A DNA stretch of 64,000 nt, from the NCBI GenBank assembly GCA_001603075.1, contig LVBB01000121.1:123497-187496 (forward strand), given 5' to 3'. Position numbers and translations under genes: made by a program. Below the pieces are notes generated by a model that had not been told where the DNA came from, did not search any database, and saw only the letters and a list, made by a program, of their open reading frames with translations. The first letter of the stretch is position 1, and every line of letters begins with the position of its first letter. Positions 19,816 through 28,463 of this stretch are shown piece after piece. The stretch comes from Phycisphaerales bacterium Planc_01 (GTDB lineage: Bacteria > Planctomycetota > Phycisphaerae > Sedimentisphaerales > Anaerobacaceae).

Positions 19816-21336
19816 TCACACCAGCACCGGAATTGCCTGAGGAGGCCTGCCTTTCCACGTGAGAGACTGGTCCGCTTCGAGCACGCGCAACAGGACGTCA
19901 AACACGGTGATGATCCCCAGCACCTGGGATTGGGAATCCACCACGGGCAGACAGCGTCCACCGTATCGACACATGCTTTCGATGACGGTGGCCAGCACGG
20001 TGTCCGGCTTGACGGTGCGAACCGGCCGACTCATAATCCACTTGACCTTGATTCCCAGCGTCGCATCGTCCTCCGGGCGACGCCACTTGGCGAAGACCGG
20101 ACGCAGATACGGGCTGATCGCCCCCTGGATCGTCGATCCCGAGAGCAGTCCTTCCAGCACACCGTCACGTCCGACGAGCACGTAGCCCGTGCTGTGCTGC
20201 TGCATCAACTCGATCACATCCTGAACGGTGGCCTCCGGATCGCACCAGATCACCTCGGGTGTCATGATCTTCCGGGCCGGCAGGTTCAGCAGATCGGTCA
20301 GCGCGCTGGTGTCGGGTCCCACCGTGTAATCGGCGAGCACCTGGTCGAGAATCGAAGGACTCGACTCGGCCGGCGCGCGATTCACCGGCCGGCTGGGCGG
20401 GGCCTTCCGTTCGTCGGCCGCAACCGATGCACATGGCGATCCGACCACCGTCTCCACGACGGATTGAATGTCCTCGGGAATGGCCGTCAGCCCCTGCGAC
20501 TCAGGGACCTCGGCCGGAACCGACGCCTCTTGGGCGGGCGCGGGCGCCACGGGCGTCCTGGAATCCGGACCTGTCGCGACGTCGGCCGTCGGCGGCTTGG
20601 CCTGGCCGCCGTGGGGTTCGTCCGAGACGGCCGGGACTTCGCGAGATGCCGGCACCACCGCGGGGGCCGCCGCTACGGGCATCGCATCCTGTGGCGCAGA
20701 TGCACCGGCAGCCGGCGCTTCCGCCTTGGGAGCCGGAACGACTGCGTCCTGCGGCGCGTGCAGTACCTTCTTGGGAAAGACCGCCGCGCAACAGAAGCTG
20801 GGATACGACGCCACCTTCATTTCATAGATGGCGAAGTGCACCGCCTCGTCGGCGGCCAGCTCGATCTTGCTCGAATCTTCCCACGGCTTGCCGATGAACG
20901 TGTTCGTCTTGAGGAAATGCTCGTGCCCCTTGCACTCCTCGCGAAACACCCGGTCCCACGAACCCACCAGCAGGTTGCCGACCTCCCGCGCCGCATCGGT
21001 CAGGTTGTCCGCGTCGTCGATCGAACCTCGCTTGACGTCGTCGAGGATCTTCTTCTCGGGCAGCATCACGACGAAGCCCGAGAGGATGAACAGGCCGCCC
21101 TGGTCGAAGAACAACTGGAACGTCCCGTCGAGCGCCCCTGTGGCCTGAACCAGATGCACCGCCGCCAGCTTCTTGAAATGCTTGCGCACCTCCTCGACGG
21201 TCCCAGCGCCGGCCTGCTGACGCGTGCACTGCACGTCCGCGTCGAACATGGCGCCGAGGTCCTCACAGAAGGCCTCGAACGACGCATCGGACAGTCCGGC
21301 CAAACGTGATTCTATGTCGGTTGCTGTGGCTGCCAT
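19816..21336 (-). CDS. CheC-like/twin CBS domain fusion protein
   Basis: A 506-residue protein within the che operon. Residues ~1-185 look like a CheC/FliN-type phosphatase-related domain: LFILSGFVVMLPEKKI, then DNLTDAAREVGNLLVGSWDRVF, which resembles the CheC/CheX helix carrying the ExxN active-site pattern. A ~150-residue Pro/Ala-rich linker follows. Two CBS domains end the protein (IMTPEVIWCDPEATVQDVIE... and IMSRPVRTVKPDTVLATVIE...), which typically bind adenine nucleotides. A start at 21336 has AAGG 7 nt upstream. I infer a nucleotide-sensing modifier of CheY dephosphorylation; the fusion is not one I recognise. Confidence 0.75.
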   Translation of the reverse strand: MAATATDIESRLAGLSDASFEAFCEDLGAMFDADVQCTRQQAGAGTVEEVRKHFKKLAAVHLVQATGALDGTFQLFFDQGGLFILSGFVVMLPEKKILDDVKRGSIDDADNLTDAAREVGNLLVGSWDRVFREECKGHEHFLKTNTFIGKPWEDSSKIELAADEAVHFAIYEMKVASYPSFCCAAVFPKKVLHAPQDAVVPAPKAEAPAAGASAPQDAMPVAAAPAVVPASREVPAVSDEPHGGQAKPPTADVATGPDSRTPVAPAPAQEASVPAEVPESQGLTAIPEDIQSVVETVVGSPCASVAADERKAPPSRPVNRAPAESSPSILDQVLADYTVGPDTSALTDLLNLPARKIMTPEVIWCDPEATVQDVIELMQQHSTGYVLVGRDGVLEGLLSGSTIQGAISPYLRPVFAKWRRPEDDATLGIKVKWIMSRPVRTVKPDTVLATVIESMCRYGGRCLPVVDSQSQVLGIITVFDVLLRVLEADQSLTWKGRPPQAIPVLV

Positions 21337-21418
21337 TTCCGATCCTTGCCTTCAATTGCGAATCTCGGATCGCGGCCTCACCCGGAGGGGGGATTTCCCG
21401 ATCGGCGATCCGGAATCG

Positions 21419-21904
21419 TCAGTCTCCGCTCTCCCGATACAGCAGAGAGAACTGCATGCCGTGCTCCTCTTCGAGGTTCACCGTGACAGTGATCTTGCTC
21501 GCCCGATCGCCCAGACTGTTGCGGAGTTCCCGCCCCCGAACGACGGACGGAATGGACACTTCCATCGTTCCGACCTCGTTCTGAACGCGGGCCTTCAGAG
21601 CGCCCATCACCATGTTGGCGACCTCTCCGATGGCGTCGCTCATCTCGTCGTCGCTCATGGGTTCATCGGGATCGGCGCCGAGCATGTTGGCGCCGATCGT
21701 CCGCGCGCAACGGCAGCCGCAGCAGATCGCCAGGCACCCTTCCAGGCTGCCCTTGAAGGTGATCGTGCCCAACAACGTCTCGTCCTCAAGACGCGGGGCC
21801 TCCTGATCCTCACGGACCTCCTCCAGGGCCATGAACGCCATGGTCTCAAACACTTCTTTCGCACTGTCCAGCAGGCTGTCTCGGAGAGACATCGTCGTAA
21901 TCAT
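21419..21904 (-). CDS. cheX: CheX-type chemotaxis phosphatase
   Basis: A 161-residue CheX/CheC-family protein predicted to dephosphorylate CheY-P. The decisive motif is SDAIGEVANMVMGALKARV, containing the E-x2-N pair that attacks the phospho-Asp site; only one such helix is seen, as in CheX. GTITFKGSLEGCLAICC and VPSVVRG-like strands (SIPSVVRG) fit the CheX fold. Start at the ATG at 21904, with GGAGG 6 nt upstream. It lies between cheY and the CheC-like/CBS fusion gene. Confidence 0.88.
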   Translation of the reverse strand: MITTMSLRDSLLDSAKEVFETMAFMALEEVREDQEAPRLEDETLLGTITFKGSLEGCLAICCGCRCARTIGANMLGADPDEPMSDDEMSDAIGEVANMVMGALKARVQNEVGTMEVSIPSVVRGRELRNSLGDRASKITVTVNLEEEHGMQFSLLYRESGD

Positions 21905-21940
21905 CTTGCGCCTCCGCGATAGGAAACCGGTTTCGGGATC

Positions 21941-22315
21941 TCAGTTGAGCAACGGGGCCAACTTTTCCTGGAACTTCTCCGGCGTGAACGGCTTGGTGAT
22001 GTAGCCGTCGGCGCCGTCGCTCATGACCTGATCGATCAGGTCCTGCGCGCTCTCGGTGGAGACCATGACGATCTTCGTCCCGCTGCAACTGGCCAGTTCG
22101 CGGGCCTTCTTGACCAGTTCGGTCCCGTTCATCTCGGGCATGTTGATGTCGCAGAGAATCACATCCACCGGCCCGCTCTCGAGCTTCTGCAGGGCCTCGA
22201 CCCCGCTTCCGGCCTCTTCGGTCCGGTCGAACTCGAGGCCCGACATCCGAACCGTCCGCATGATGATCTTTCGCATCGTCGCCGAGTCATCGACGATCAT
22301 CAGTGACTTTCCCAT
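21941..22315 (-). CDS. cheY: chemotaxis response regulator CheY
   Basis: A single-domain receiver of 124 residues. Landmarks are the acidic pair in LMIVDDSATMRKII, the phospho-acceptor in VILCDINMPEMNG, the Thr/Ser switch in VMVSTES, and the Lys in YITKPFTPEKF. It is the first gene of the leftward che operon and precedes cheX by 36 nt. Its likely partners are CheA (kinase) and the CheX and CheC-like proteins (phosphatases). No flagellar genes are in the window, so the output (flagellum or other) is open. Confidence 0.96.
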   Translation of the reverse strand: MGKSLMIVDDSATMRKIIMRTVRMSGLEFDRTEEAGSGVEALQKLESGPVDVILCDINMPEMNGTELVKKARELASCSGTKIVMVSTESAQDLIDQVMSDGADGYITKPFTPEKFQEKLAPLLN

Positions 22316-22665
22316 GGCATTTCCTCACTTTCCAATCTGATACGAACACCAAGGCCCCATAACGGTCGGGATGTGCACTGCACACCCGCTGCGGCGGTCG
22401 CCGCGTCAGCGGTGTGACATCGACCCGAAACGGGCGACGCACCGGTCACGGCTCTGCCGCTCGACGTAAATCGGCGCAACAAGGAGGTGTCTCAATCAGC
22501 TTTTGGCTATTTTGCGCATTTTCGCCGTTCGGCCTCTCGGCGCCCCCTTCGACGGCCGTCCTTTCTCGGACGTTCCGGGGGGGGGCCTCAGGGACATGGA
22601 GGTGACGGGGGTGGCGCGCGCCGATGGAGACGTGACCGGGTGAAACGGGAGTCCTGCGGGCGGCG
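22316..22665. other. gene-free stretch between cheY and batE
   Basis: This 350-bp stretch must contain the che operon promoter, read leftward, and the end of the bat operon. I see a short palindrome, GGGATGTGCACTGCACACCC (22368-22387), related to the one at 26115. A GCCGATTT box on the minus strand (22468-22475) resembles a sigma-28 -10, but no TAAA is correctly spaced. No gene or RNA could be supported. Confidence 0.5.
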
Positions 22666-23502
22666 CTACATGAGTTCGGCGGCGGTATCGGGGACCCACG
22701 CCTTGCTGCCGTCGGCCAACTCGATATGGAACCAACCCGGTCGTCGATCGATCAGGTCGAACTCCGTGCCGGCGTGCAAGGGGTCTTTGAAGCTGGGCGC
22801 GTAGTTCGGCCCGTCCCCTTGACGGGCCACGATCTGCGGCGCCGTAACCACCCCGCCAAGACGCGTGGATCGGCGATGGCTCTCCACAACGACCGAGACC
22901 AAGAAGCACAGACACAGCAGCCCGCTCAGCACCGCAACCGTGGAGGTTACCGGACCGCGTCCGCGCCAGACGATCACCGTGGCGCCGATGCACAGGCCGG
23001 CAAAAGACAAGCTCCCCAGCAGGAGCCGCATCCTCGGCGAGAAGTCGTAGTGCCAGAAGAACAGGGTCTCCAGCACGCGCTTCTCGGCGCGGGTGCTGAC
23101 TTGATCGATCCGGCGGCTTCGCGCGAAAGTGAGATTGTTGCGGATGTTCACGTCTGCGCCGTCGAGCTCCAGGGCGCGTCGATAGTTCAGGATCGCCCGT
23201 CCGATATCGTCGGCCAGGAAGTAGGCGTTGCCGAGGTTGTAGTAGAGTCTGGCGTTGTGGACGTTGCCCTGCTCGATGATCTTCTCATAAAGAAGGATGG
23301 CCTTGCCGTAGAGTTCGGCGGCCCGGCCCGGAGCGTTGGCCGCCGCGTTGGCCTGCTGGAACGCCGTGTTCGCCTCGTTCAGCAGCGCGTAGAGTTCCTC
23401 TCGCGATCCGGCGCTGCCGGTCTCATCCGCCCTGCAGAGCCCTTTCGCTCCGCAGAGCCCGACGATCACCAGCAACAAAATGAGCCTTGCACGGATTTTC
23501 AT
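22666..23502 (-). CDS. batE: BatE: TPR and SH3-like membrane protein
   Basis: The last gene of the Bat (Bacteroides aerotolerance) operon; 278 residues. A signal/anchor (residues 1-25) is followed by TPR-type helices (ARLYYNLGNAYFLADDIGRAILNYRRALELD). Two closely spaced transmembrane segments come next (~155-210: LLLGSLSFAGLCIGATVIVW and VAVLSGLLCLCFLVSVVV). A C-terminal bacterial SH3-like domain ends in GWFHIELADGSKAWVP. This TPR-TM-SH3 order is that of BatE. The ATG at 23502 overlaps the batD stop by 4 bp. Confidence 0.9.
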   Translation of the reverse strand: MKIRARLILLLVIVGLCGAKGLCRADETGSAGSREELYALLNEANTAFQQANAAANAPGRAAELYGKAILLYEKIIEQGNVHNARLYYNLGNAYFLADDIGRAILNYRRALELDGADVNIRNNLTFARSRRIDQVSTRAEKRVLETLFFWHYDFSPRMRLLLGSLSFAGLCIGATVIVWRGRGPVTSTVAVLSGLLCLCFLVSVVVESHRRSTRLGGVVTAPQIVARQGDGPNYAPSFKDPLHAGTEFDLIDRRPGWFHIELADGSKAWVPDTAAELM

Positions 23503-25292
23503 CGCTTCGCCTTCTCCTCCACCTGCCGCACCAGTGCGATCGCTTCTTCGATCTGCGTCGCATCCACCTGTGCGGAGATCGACGCGTAGCGGGCCGCCTC
23601 CGACTCGGAGACCTTCGCCCGAAGTCGCTCGGCAAGGTCCGCATCGCCGGTGGCTTCCCGCACGATGCCAAAGCAGTCATCGGCGGTCAGTGAGCCGGCC
23701 GTTCGGTCGAAGCGGTCGCCCACGTATCCCCTCAGAGCGGCGATCAGCAGGTCGTGCCGCTGGTTCGCCTCGACCGAGGCCACCGCGCCGAGCCGGCGCA
23801 CGGCTGCCGAGCATGCCTGCCGCCGGCGCTTTCGCGCCACCGCCTCGGGACTCGTTCGCGTCGCCAGACGGAATACGACGCTGCCCGCCAGGGCGAGCAA
23901 CGGCAGCGACCAGAGCGCCGCATAGCCCGGGCTGGCCAAGGCCGCCAGCGGCGAGAAGGCCTGATCGACCAGGACTTCGGAGCCATAGTAGTTGGCGCTG
24001 AACCCCTCTCGCAACGCCTGGACCTGCCGGCCGACCGACGTGGGAGCGAGTCCTTCGACGTCGGCCCCGGTCAGCACCTTGGCCGGCGCGACCTTCAGCG
24101 GAATCGGCCTGGTCCGGGCGACAACATAGTCGCCGGCGTCCGGGTCGAAATAGGCCAGAGGGATGGGCGGGATTTCTGTCACATGGTCGTTGCCGGCTCG
24201 CAGCGTCTGCGTGAAGACCTTGTGCCCATCCTCGACGAGGGGCGAGGCCTTCTCCGCCGGGATCCGGAAGTTATCGGCCAGCTCGCGCACTTCCTCCAGG
24301 TCGGGCCATTGGACCGGCTTGAGATAGGGATTGCCACCGATCCGGATGGTGAGAGTGATGGGGTCGCCCACGCTGACCTCGGTCGGCGTCGCCGAAGCAG
24401 AGATTGTATGGCGACCGACCAGGCCGTAGAACCCCCTGGGTCGGCCCGTCTCCGGCAAGGCCCGCACGTTCAGCGTCAACGCTTCCGACCGCACGACGAA
24501 ACGCTCGTAGGTCACGCGCATCGGATTGAACAAGTCGCTCGTCCGGACGCGTCCGGTCGCCATATTCGTCGAGACCGTCACCGGTTCGAGCGTGATCCGG
24601 CCGGGACGCTTGGGGATCAGGACCTTGCGGAAGGAGACGATCGCCGCCTCCATGCCCTTGATCATCTCGCGATTCTCCGAGACGACGACGGGGACACCAT
24701 GGATGGTGGCGTCCGTCTTCGCATAGGCGCCTGTCGTATCGGGCAGGTCCTCGATGAAGAAATCGTCGCTCTTGAAGACGGGCACGTCGAACACCGCATC
24801 TTTGACCTGGGCCTTGACGATCCAGCGGACCGTCAGCACCACCGGCTGGCCGACGTAGCACGTTGTCTCCGACAGCGTGAATTCCAGAGCCAGGCGATCG
24901 GTCGTGCCCGGCGCCGAGACCGTCACCTCCACCGCGTTGGTCCTGTACGTCCGGTCGTCTACAACCACAGTCACGCCGGGCAGAACCATCGTGCCGGGCT
25001 GACCGGCCACAATGACGTAATTCTCCGAATAGCTGATCGTCGTCCGGTCGTCGACCGTCTGGATCGAGCTGCCGCTGCCGGCCCGCTGCGGATTGAATCG
25101 GGCGATCGGCGCGATATCGATCTTGCTCGGCTTGCCCCCCTCGACGACCACCGAGTAGGTGAACGGCTGATCCGGATAGATCGTCATATCGGACTCGACC
25201 TTGGCATAGACCCGCGTCCGCGCCTGACCGGCCGCGACGCCTGCCGGCAGGAGGATTGCTGCGAACGTGATGATCCAGACGAGGTATCTCAT
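23499..25292 (-). CDS. batD: BatD family protein
   Basis: A 597-residue BatD (oxygen-tolerance) protein. It has a Sec signal peptide (MRYLVWIITFAAILLPAGVAAG, cleavage near AAGQA), then several beta-rich periplasmic domains. The typical segments are YAKVESDMTIYPDQPFTYSV, LEFTLSETTCYVGQPVVLTVRW and SATPTEVSVGDPITLTIRI, each the start of an immunoglobulin-like repeat. A single membrane helix near residue 460 is followed by a cytoplasmic Arg/Ala-rich helical tail. Role inferred from family: scaffold for the BatA/BatB VWA proteins. It begins 1 nt after the batC stop. Confidence 0.9.
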   Translation of the reverse strand: MRYLVWIITFAAILLPAGVAAGQARTRVYAKVESDMTIYPDQPFTYSVVVEGGKPSKIDIAPIARFNPQRAGSGSSIQTVDDRTTISYSENYVIVAGQPGTMVLPGVTVVVDDRTYRTNAVEVTVSAPGTTDRLALEFTLSETTCYVGQPVVLTVRWIVKAQVKDAVFDVPVFKSDDFFIEDLPDTTGAYAKTDATIHGVPVVVSENREMIKGMEAAIVSFRKVLIPKRPGRITLEPVTVSTNMATGRVRTSDLFNPMRVTYERFVVRSEALTLNVRALPETGRPRGFYGLVGRHTISASATPTEVSVGDPITLTIRIGGNPYLKPVQWPDLEEVRELADNFRIPAEKASPLVEDGHKVFTQTLRAGNDHVTEIPPIPLAYFDPDAGDYVVARTRPIPLKVAPAKVLTGADVEGLAPTSVGRQVQALREGFSANYYGSEVLVDQAFSPLAALASPGYAALWSLPLLALAGSVVFRLATRTSPEAVARKRRRQACSAAVRRLGAVASVEANQRHDLLIAALRGYVGDRFDRTAGSLTADDCFGIVREATGDADLAERLRAKVSESEAARYASISAQVDATQIEEAIALVRQVEEKAKR

Positions 25293-25293
25293 G

Positions 25294-26160
25294 TTACCAG
25301 TCTCTTTCGACCTTCTGCGTCTGTGTCCTTTGGCGAATCTGTCGCTGTTCCTTCTGTCGCTGCTCCTTGTCGAGGATCTCCTGGGCGGTCGTATCCGGCA
25401 CAGCCTGCTGCTGGACCTGTTGCTCGTCGCGGCCCTGGTCCTGCTGCTGTTGGTCCGACGGTTCCTGCTGGTCGTCCTGATTCGGGTCGGCCCCTTGCTG
25501 CGATTGATCTTCCTCCTGCGACTCGTTCGGGTCCTGTTGCTGCGATTGCGCCTGCTGTTGCTGGTCCTGTTCCTGTGGGCCCCCCTGCTGGTCCTGTTGC
25601 GGCTGCTGCTGTTGCTCCTGCTCTTGCTGTTGCTTGATCTGGTCGAGGATGTCCTTGATTGTCAGCCGGGCGACCTCGATGTTCCGGGCGGCTTTCTCGT
25701 TCTGCGGATCGATGTCCAGCACGCCTCGCCAGTACGTGATGCTCGTCTCCATATCCTCCAGGGCCTTCTGGAGGTTGGAATCGCGCTGCTTGGAACCCCG
25801 CCGGAAGAAGCAGTTGCCCAGGTTGTACTTGGCCTTGCCCACCAGCGTCATGTCCTTGCTCTCAGCGGCGACCTGGCGGTACAGATCGATTGCACGGCCC
25901 AAGTCGTCCAGCCGATAGTAGCTGTTGGCCTTGTTGAACTTCGGCTCGACGGCGCCCGGCTGCTCGATCTCGGCCTCGTTGTACTTGTTGATCGCCTCGG
26001 AATACCGCCCGTCAGCATAGAGCTGATTGCCCTGCCGGACCGCATCCCGCGCAGAGGCCCCCTGCGTCGCCGTCATCGCTGCCAGCAGCAAAGACACCGC
26101 CCCCAGCCAAGGAAGGTGTGCATTGCACACCCTACACACTGGTTGTCTTCTTGCGTTCAC
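25294..26160 (-). CDS. batC: BatC: TPR protein with Gln-rich tail
   Basis: A 288-residue exported TPR protein. It begins at a GTG at 26160 with GAGG 9 nt upstream and overlaps the batB stop by 29 bp. Residues ~15-38 are the hydrophobic leader, preceded by an unusual stretch (PVCRVCNAHL) encoded by a dispersed palindrome. TPR helices follow (AVRQGNQLYADGRYSEAINKY, AVEPKFNKANSYYRLDDLGRAI, AKYNLGNCFF). Residues ~185-265 are low-complexity Gln/Asp/Glu, and the C terminus is Lys/Arg/Gln-rich. The antisense reading of this tail is artificially Leu-rich. Confidence 0.88.
   Translation of the reverse strand: MNARRQPVCRVCNAHLPWLGAVSLLLAAMTATQGASARDAVRQGNQLYADGRYSEAINKYNEAEIEQPGAVEPKFNKANSYYRLDDLGRAIDLYRQVAAESKDMTLVGKAKYNLGNCFFRRGSKQRDSNLQKALEDMETSITYWRGVLDIDPQNEKAARNIEVARLTIKDILDQIKQQQEQEQQQQPQQDQQGGPQEQDQQQQAQSQQQDPNESQEEDQSQQGADPNQDDQQEPSDQQQQDQGRDEQQVQQQAVPDTTAQEILDKEQRQKEQRQIRQRTQTQKVERDW
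26115..26135. repeat. short palindrome containing the batB stop codon
   Basis: On the minus strand it reads GTAGGG followed by TGTGCAATGCACACC. The GGTGTGCA/TGCACACC arms (26115-26131) form a perfect odd palindrome. The TAG of its GTAGGG edge (26132-26134) is the stop codon of batB, and the rest is translated as part of the batC N terminus. A related copy is at 22368-22387. Confidence 0.85.
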
Positions 26161-27154
26161 TGAGCAAGGCCTCGCAAATCAACAGTCCGATGGCAAACGC
26201 CACGAAGATCTGAAACTTCTCGTCGTATTTCATCATCGTCATCGACTCCAGTTCTCGTCTGGCCGCTGAGGCGATCAGGTTGTCGTAGATCTGCCCGAGG
26301 TCCATGGTCGTACCCGGCGCGACGGAGAGGTACTTGCCGCCTTCCGTCGCATAGGCCACCTCGCGCAGCGTGTCGCTGTCGAGCCGGGACCAGACCTCCT
26401 GGCCCTGATGCTTGAGGAACATGGTCTGTCCGTCGGGCCCGGTGATGGGAATGCGCGATCCCGTGTTGTCGTCGCCCAGGCCGATGGCAATGATCCGGAT
26501 GCCCTCCTCGGCCGCCTTCTGAGCCGCCTCGACGGGGAAGCTGTCGTGGTCCTCGCCGTCGGTAATCAGGATCAGGTCCTTGTACTCGCGGCTTTGCCTG
26601 TCGAAGACCTCGTCAACGGCCTTGCGAATCGCGTCGCCGATCATCGTGCCGCCTCGGCTGGTGCTCTCGGTCGAGATATCCGCCAGGACCATCCGCACGA
26701 ACGCGTAGTCCTGCGTCAGGGGACACTTGACCGTCGCGTTGCCTGCAAACGTCACGATCGCGACGCGATCGCCCTTGAGCACCTCCAGCAAATCGGAGAT
26801 GGCGATCTTGGATCGCTCCAGGCGATTGGGCTTGATGTCCTCGGCCAGCATGGACCGGCTCGTGTCGAGCAGGATGGCCACGTCACGACCCTGCCGTCGA
26901 ATCTGCTGCGGCTGCGGGTTCCATTTCGGCTCGGTCAGCGCCAGCACGATCAGCACGAACGCCAGCACCAGCAGAAACGCCTTGAACACCTGCTTGTTCA
27001 GACTGACCGTGTTGTTGATCCGGGCGAGCATCTCGTGACTGGCCAGCGCCTTGAGCGCCTGGGCCTTGCGCCAGAAACACCACGCATAGACCGGCGCCAG
27101 CACCGCCGGCACCAGAAACAACAGCCACAACGCCTTGTCATTTCCCAGATTCAT
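26132..27154 (-). CDS. batB: BatB: von Willebrand factor A domain membrane protein
   Basis: A 340-residue membrane-anchored VWA protein. Two N-terminal helices (LWLLFLVPAVLAPVYAWCFW and FKAFLLVLAFVLIVLALTEP) flank a short cytosolic loop. The VWA domain (~90-300) has an intact MIDAS: DTSRSM, the Thr in GGTMIGDAI, and ITDGEDHD. A C-terminal helix (~310-330) re-anchors the protein, giving the BatA/BatB topology. GAGG lies 5 nt before the ATG at 27154. Its stop codon is supplied by a palindromic repeat, and a long hairpin repeat separates it from batA. Confidence 0.93.
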   Translation of the reverse strand: MNLGNDKALWLLFLVPAVLAPVYAWCFWRKAQALKALASHEMLARINNTVSLNKQVFKAFLLVLAFVLIVLALTEPKWNPQPQQIRRQGRDVAILLDTSRSMLAEDIKPNRLERSKIAISDLLEVLKGDRVAIVTFAGNATVKCPLTQDYAFVRMVLADISTESTSRGGTMIGDAIRKAVDEVFDRQSREYKDLILITDGEDHDSFPVEAAQKAAEEGIRIIAIGLGDDNTGSRIPITGPDGQTMFLKHQGQEVWSRLDSDTLREVAYATEGGKYLSVAPGTTMDLGQIYDNLIASAARRELESMTMMKYDEKFQIFVAFAIGLLICEALLSERKKTTSV

Positions 27155-27207
27155 ACTTGCCTCTCACCGACTTGCTGCCTTCGCCACGAAGAGGCTCGCG
27201 CGCCCCG

Positions 27208-27335
27208 TTTGTCATCCTGAGCGAAGCGCAGCGCAGTCGAAGAGCTTGCCCTGAGCTTGCCGAAGGGATCTGGCCAGAGACTTGACAGACTCCCGATTCG
27301 TGGCCAGATTCCTCGACTGCGCTCGGAAGGACAAC
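27208..27335. repeat. long imperfect hairpin repeat, copy 2, inside the bat operon
   Basis: Left end TTTGTCATCCTGAGCGAAGC; right end, on the other strand, CGTTGTCCTTCCGAGCGC; both continue into CGCAGTCGA(A/G)G. It fills most of the 217-bp gap between batA and batB and is homologous to 9823-9966. As RNA it would fold into a long hairpin between two co-transcribed genes. Confidence 0.8.
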
Positions 27336-27371
27336 GTCGTTGTTCGGTCATTGTCGACTCGTATTGCATTT

Positions 27372-28463
27372 CTATGGTATCTTCCGAAAGATCGTGCAGC
27401 CGGCGAGCATCTCCAGCACGAGCAGCAGCAGCGCCGGCAGCGTCCAGCGTCCGAAGCGTTCGGCGTACTGCGTGTACTGCACGGACTTCATTTCCGTCTT
27501 CTCCAGGGCGTCAATCCGCCGGACGATGTCACGCAACGATTCGGCATCGGTGGCCCGGCTGTAGAATCCCCCGGTCTTCCTGGCAATCGCCTTGAGTAGA
27601 TCTTCGTCCAGATCGTCGCGCGTCGGCATGCGGAACGTCCCGAGCAGCGTCGTGACCGTCGTGAAGGACTGGGCCGAACCGATCCCGATCGTATAGATCT
27701 TGATGCCCCACTGGGCGGCCAGTTCGGCGGCCGCCAGCGGCTCGTAGTCGCCGGTGTTGTTGCGACCGTCGGTCAGCAGGATGATGACCTTGCTCTTGAT
27801 CTCGAAGCCGCCGCGCTCGTTCTCGGGCGATGGGGCATCGCCGAAGCCCAACTGGGCGTTGCGGCGACGCAGCTCCTCTTCGGCCGTCTTCAGCCGGGCC
27901 GCCGCCAGGGCGATCGCATCGCCGATCGCGGTGCCGTCCTCGCTGCGAATGCTCACGATCTCGGTGGTCCGCAGGAACTCCGACAGAATGCTATGGCTGA
28001 GCACCAGAGGACAGACCGTGTCGGCGTACCGGGCGAACGTGATCAACCCGATCAGGTCGCCCGTCCGACCGCCGAGGCCCTTCTTGTCGCCCTCGACGAA
28101 ATCGGCCAGGACGCGCTTGACCACCTCCAGGCGGTCGAGCTTCTGGCCGTCATAGTCCATCTCGGCGGCCATGCTGCCCGAGCGATCGACCACGACCTGA
28201 ATCGCTACGCCTTCGGTGGACAGCTCCGAGAGGACCGTTCCCTTTCGCGGCCGGGCCAGCGCGAGGATCAGCAGCGCCAAACACAGCAGCCGACCCGCCA
28301 CCAGGACCGGCCGGAAACGAAGCCGCCAGGAGACGGGGCACGCCTGCATGTCGATCAGGCTGGGGAACTTCACCGCCGCCGCGCGCTTCTTGCGCAGCAT
28401 CGCCCAGCCCACAACGGGCAGCGTCAGAAACAACAGGAAAGCCCACGGGGTGTGCCACTGCAT
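27372..28463 (-). CDS. batA: BatA: von Willebrand factor A domain membrane protein
   Basis: A 363-residue VWA protein. The start ATG at 28463 overlaps the upstream TGA by one base. N-terminal helices (WAFLLFLTLPVVGWAML and VLVAGRLLCLALLILALA) precede the VWA domain, with MIDAS residues DRSGSM, the Thr in DGTAIGDAI, and LTDGRNN. A final hydrophobic segment (WTLPALLLLVLEMLAGCTI) closes the protein. Paired with BatB it is the hallmark of aerotolerance operons. In characterised systems these proteins act together with MoxR ATPases; the cellular target is unknown. Confidence 0.93.
   Translation of the reverse strand: MQWHTPWAFLLFLTLPVVGWAMLRKKRAAAVKFPSLIDMQACPVSWRLRFRPVLVAGRLLCLALLILALARPRKGTVLSELSTEGVAIQVVVDRSGSMAAEMDYDGQKLDRLEVVKRVLADFVEGDKKGLGGRTGDLIGLITFARYADTVCPLVLSHSILSEFLRTTEIVSIRSEDGTAIGDAIALAAARLKTAEEELRRRNAQLGFGDAPSPENERGGFEIKSKVIILLTDGRNNTGDYEPLAAAELAAQWGIKIYTIGIGSAQSFTTVTTLLGTFRMPTRDDLDEDLLKAIARKTGGFYSRATDAESLRDIVRRIDALEKTEMKSVQYTQYAERFGRWTLPALLLLVLEMLAGCTIFRKIP

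Noticed and set aside
22468..22475. GCCGATTT box as a sigma-28 flagellar-type promoter for cheY
   Set aside because: The -10-like box is present on the correct strand, but no TAAA-like -35 occurs at the required spacing.
25267..26163. A Leu-rich membrane protein on the + strand opposite batC
   Set aside because: Its Leu runs are the antisense of the CAG-rich Gln tail of batC. No ribosome binding site or family match was seen.
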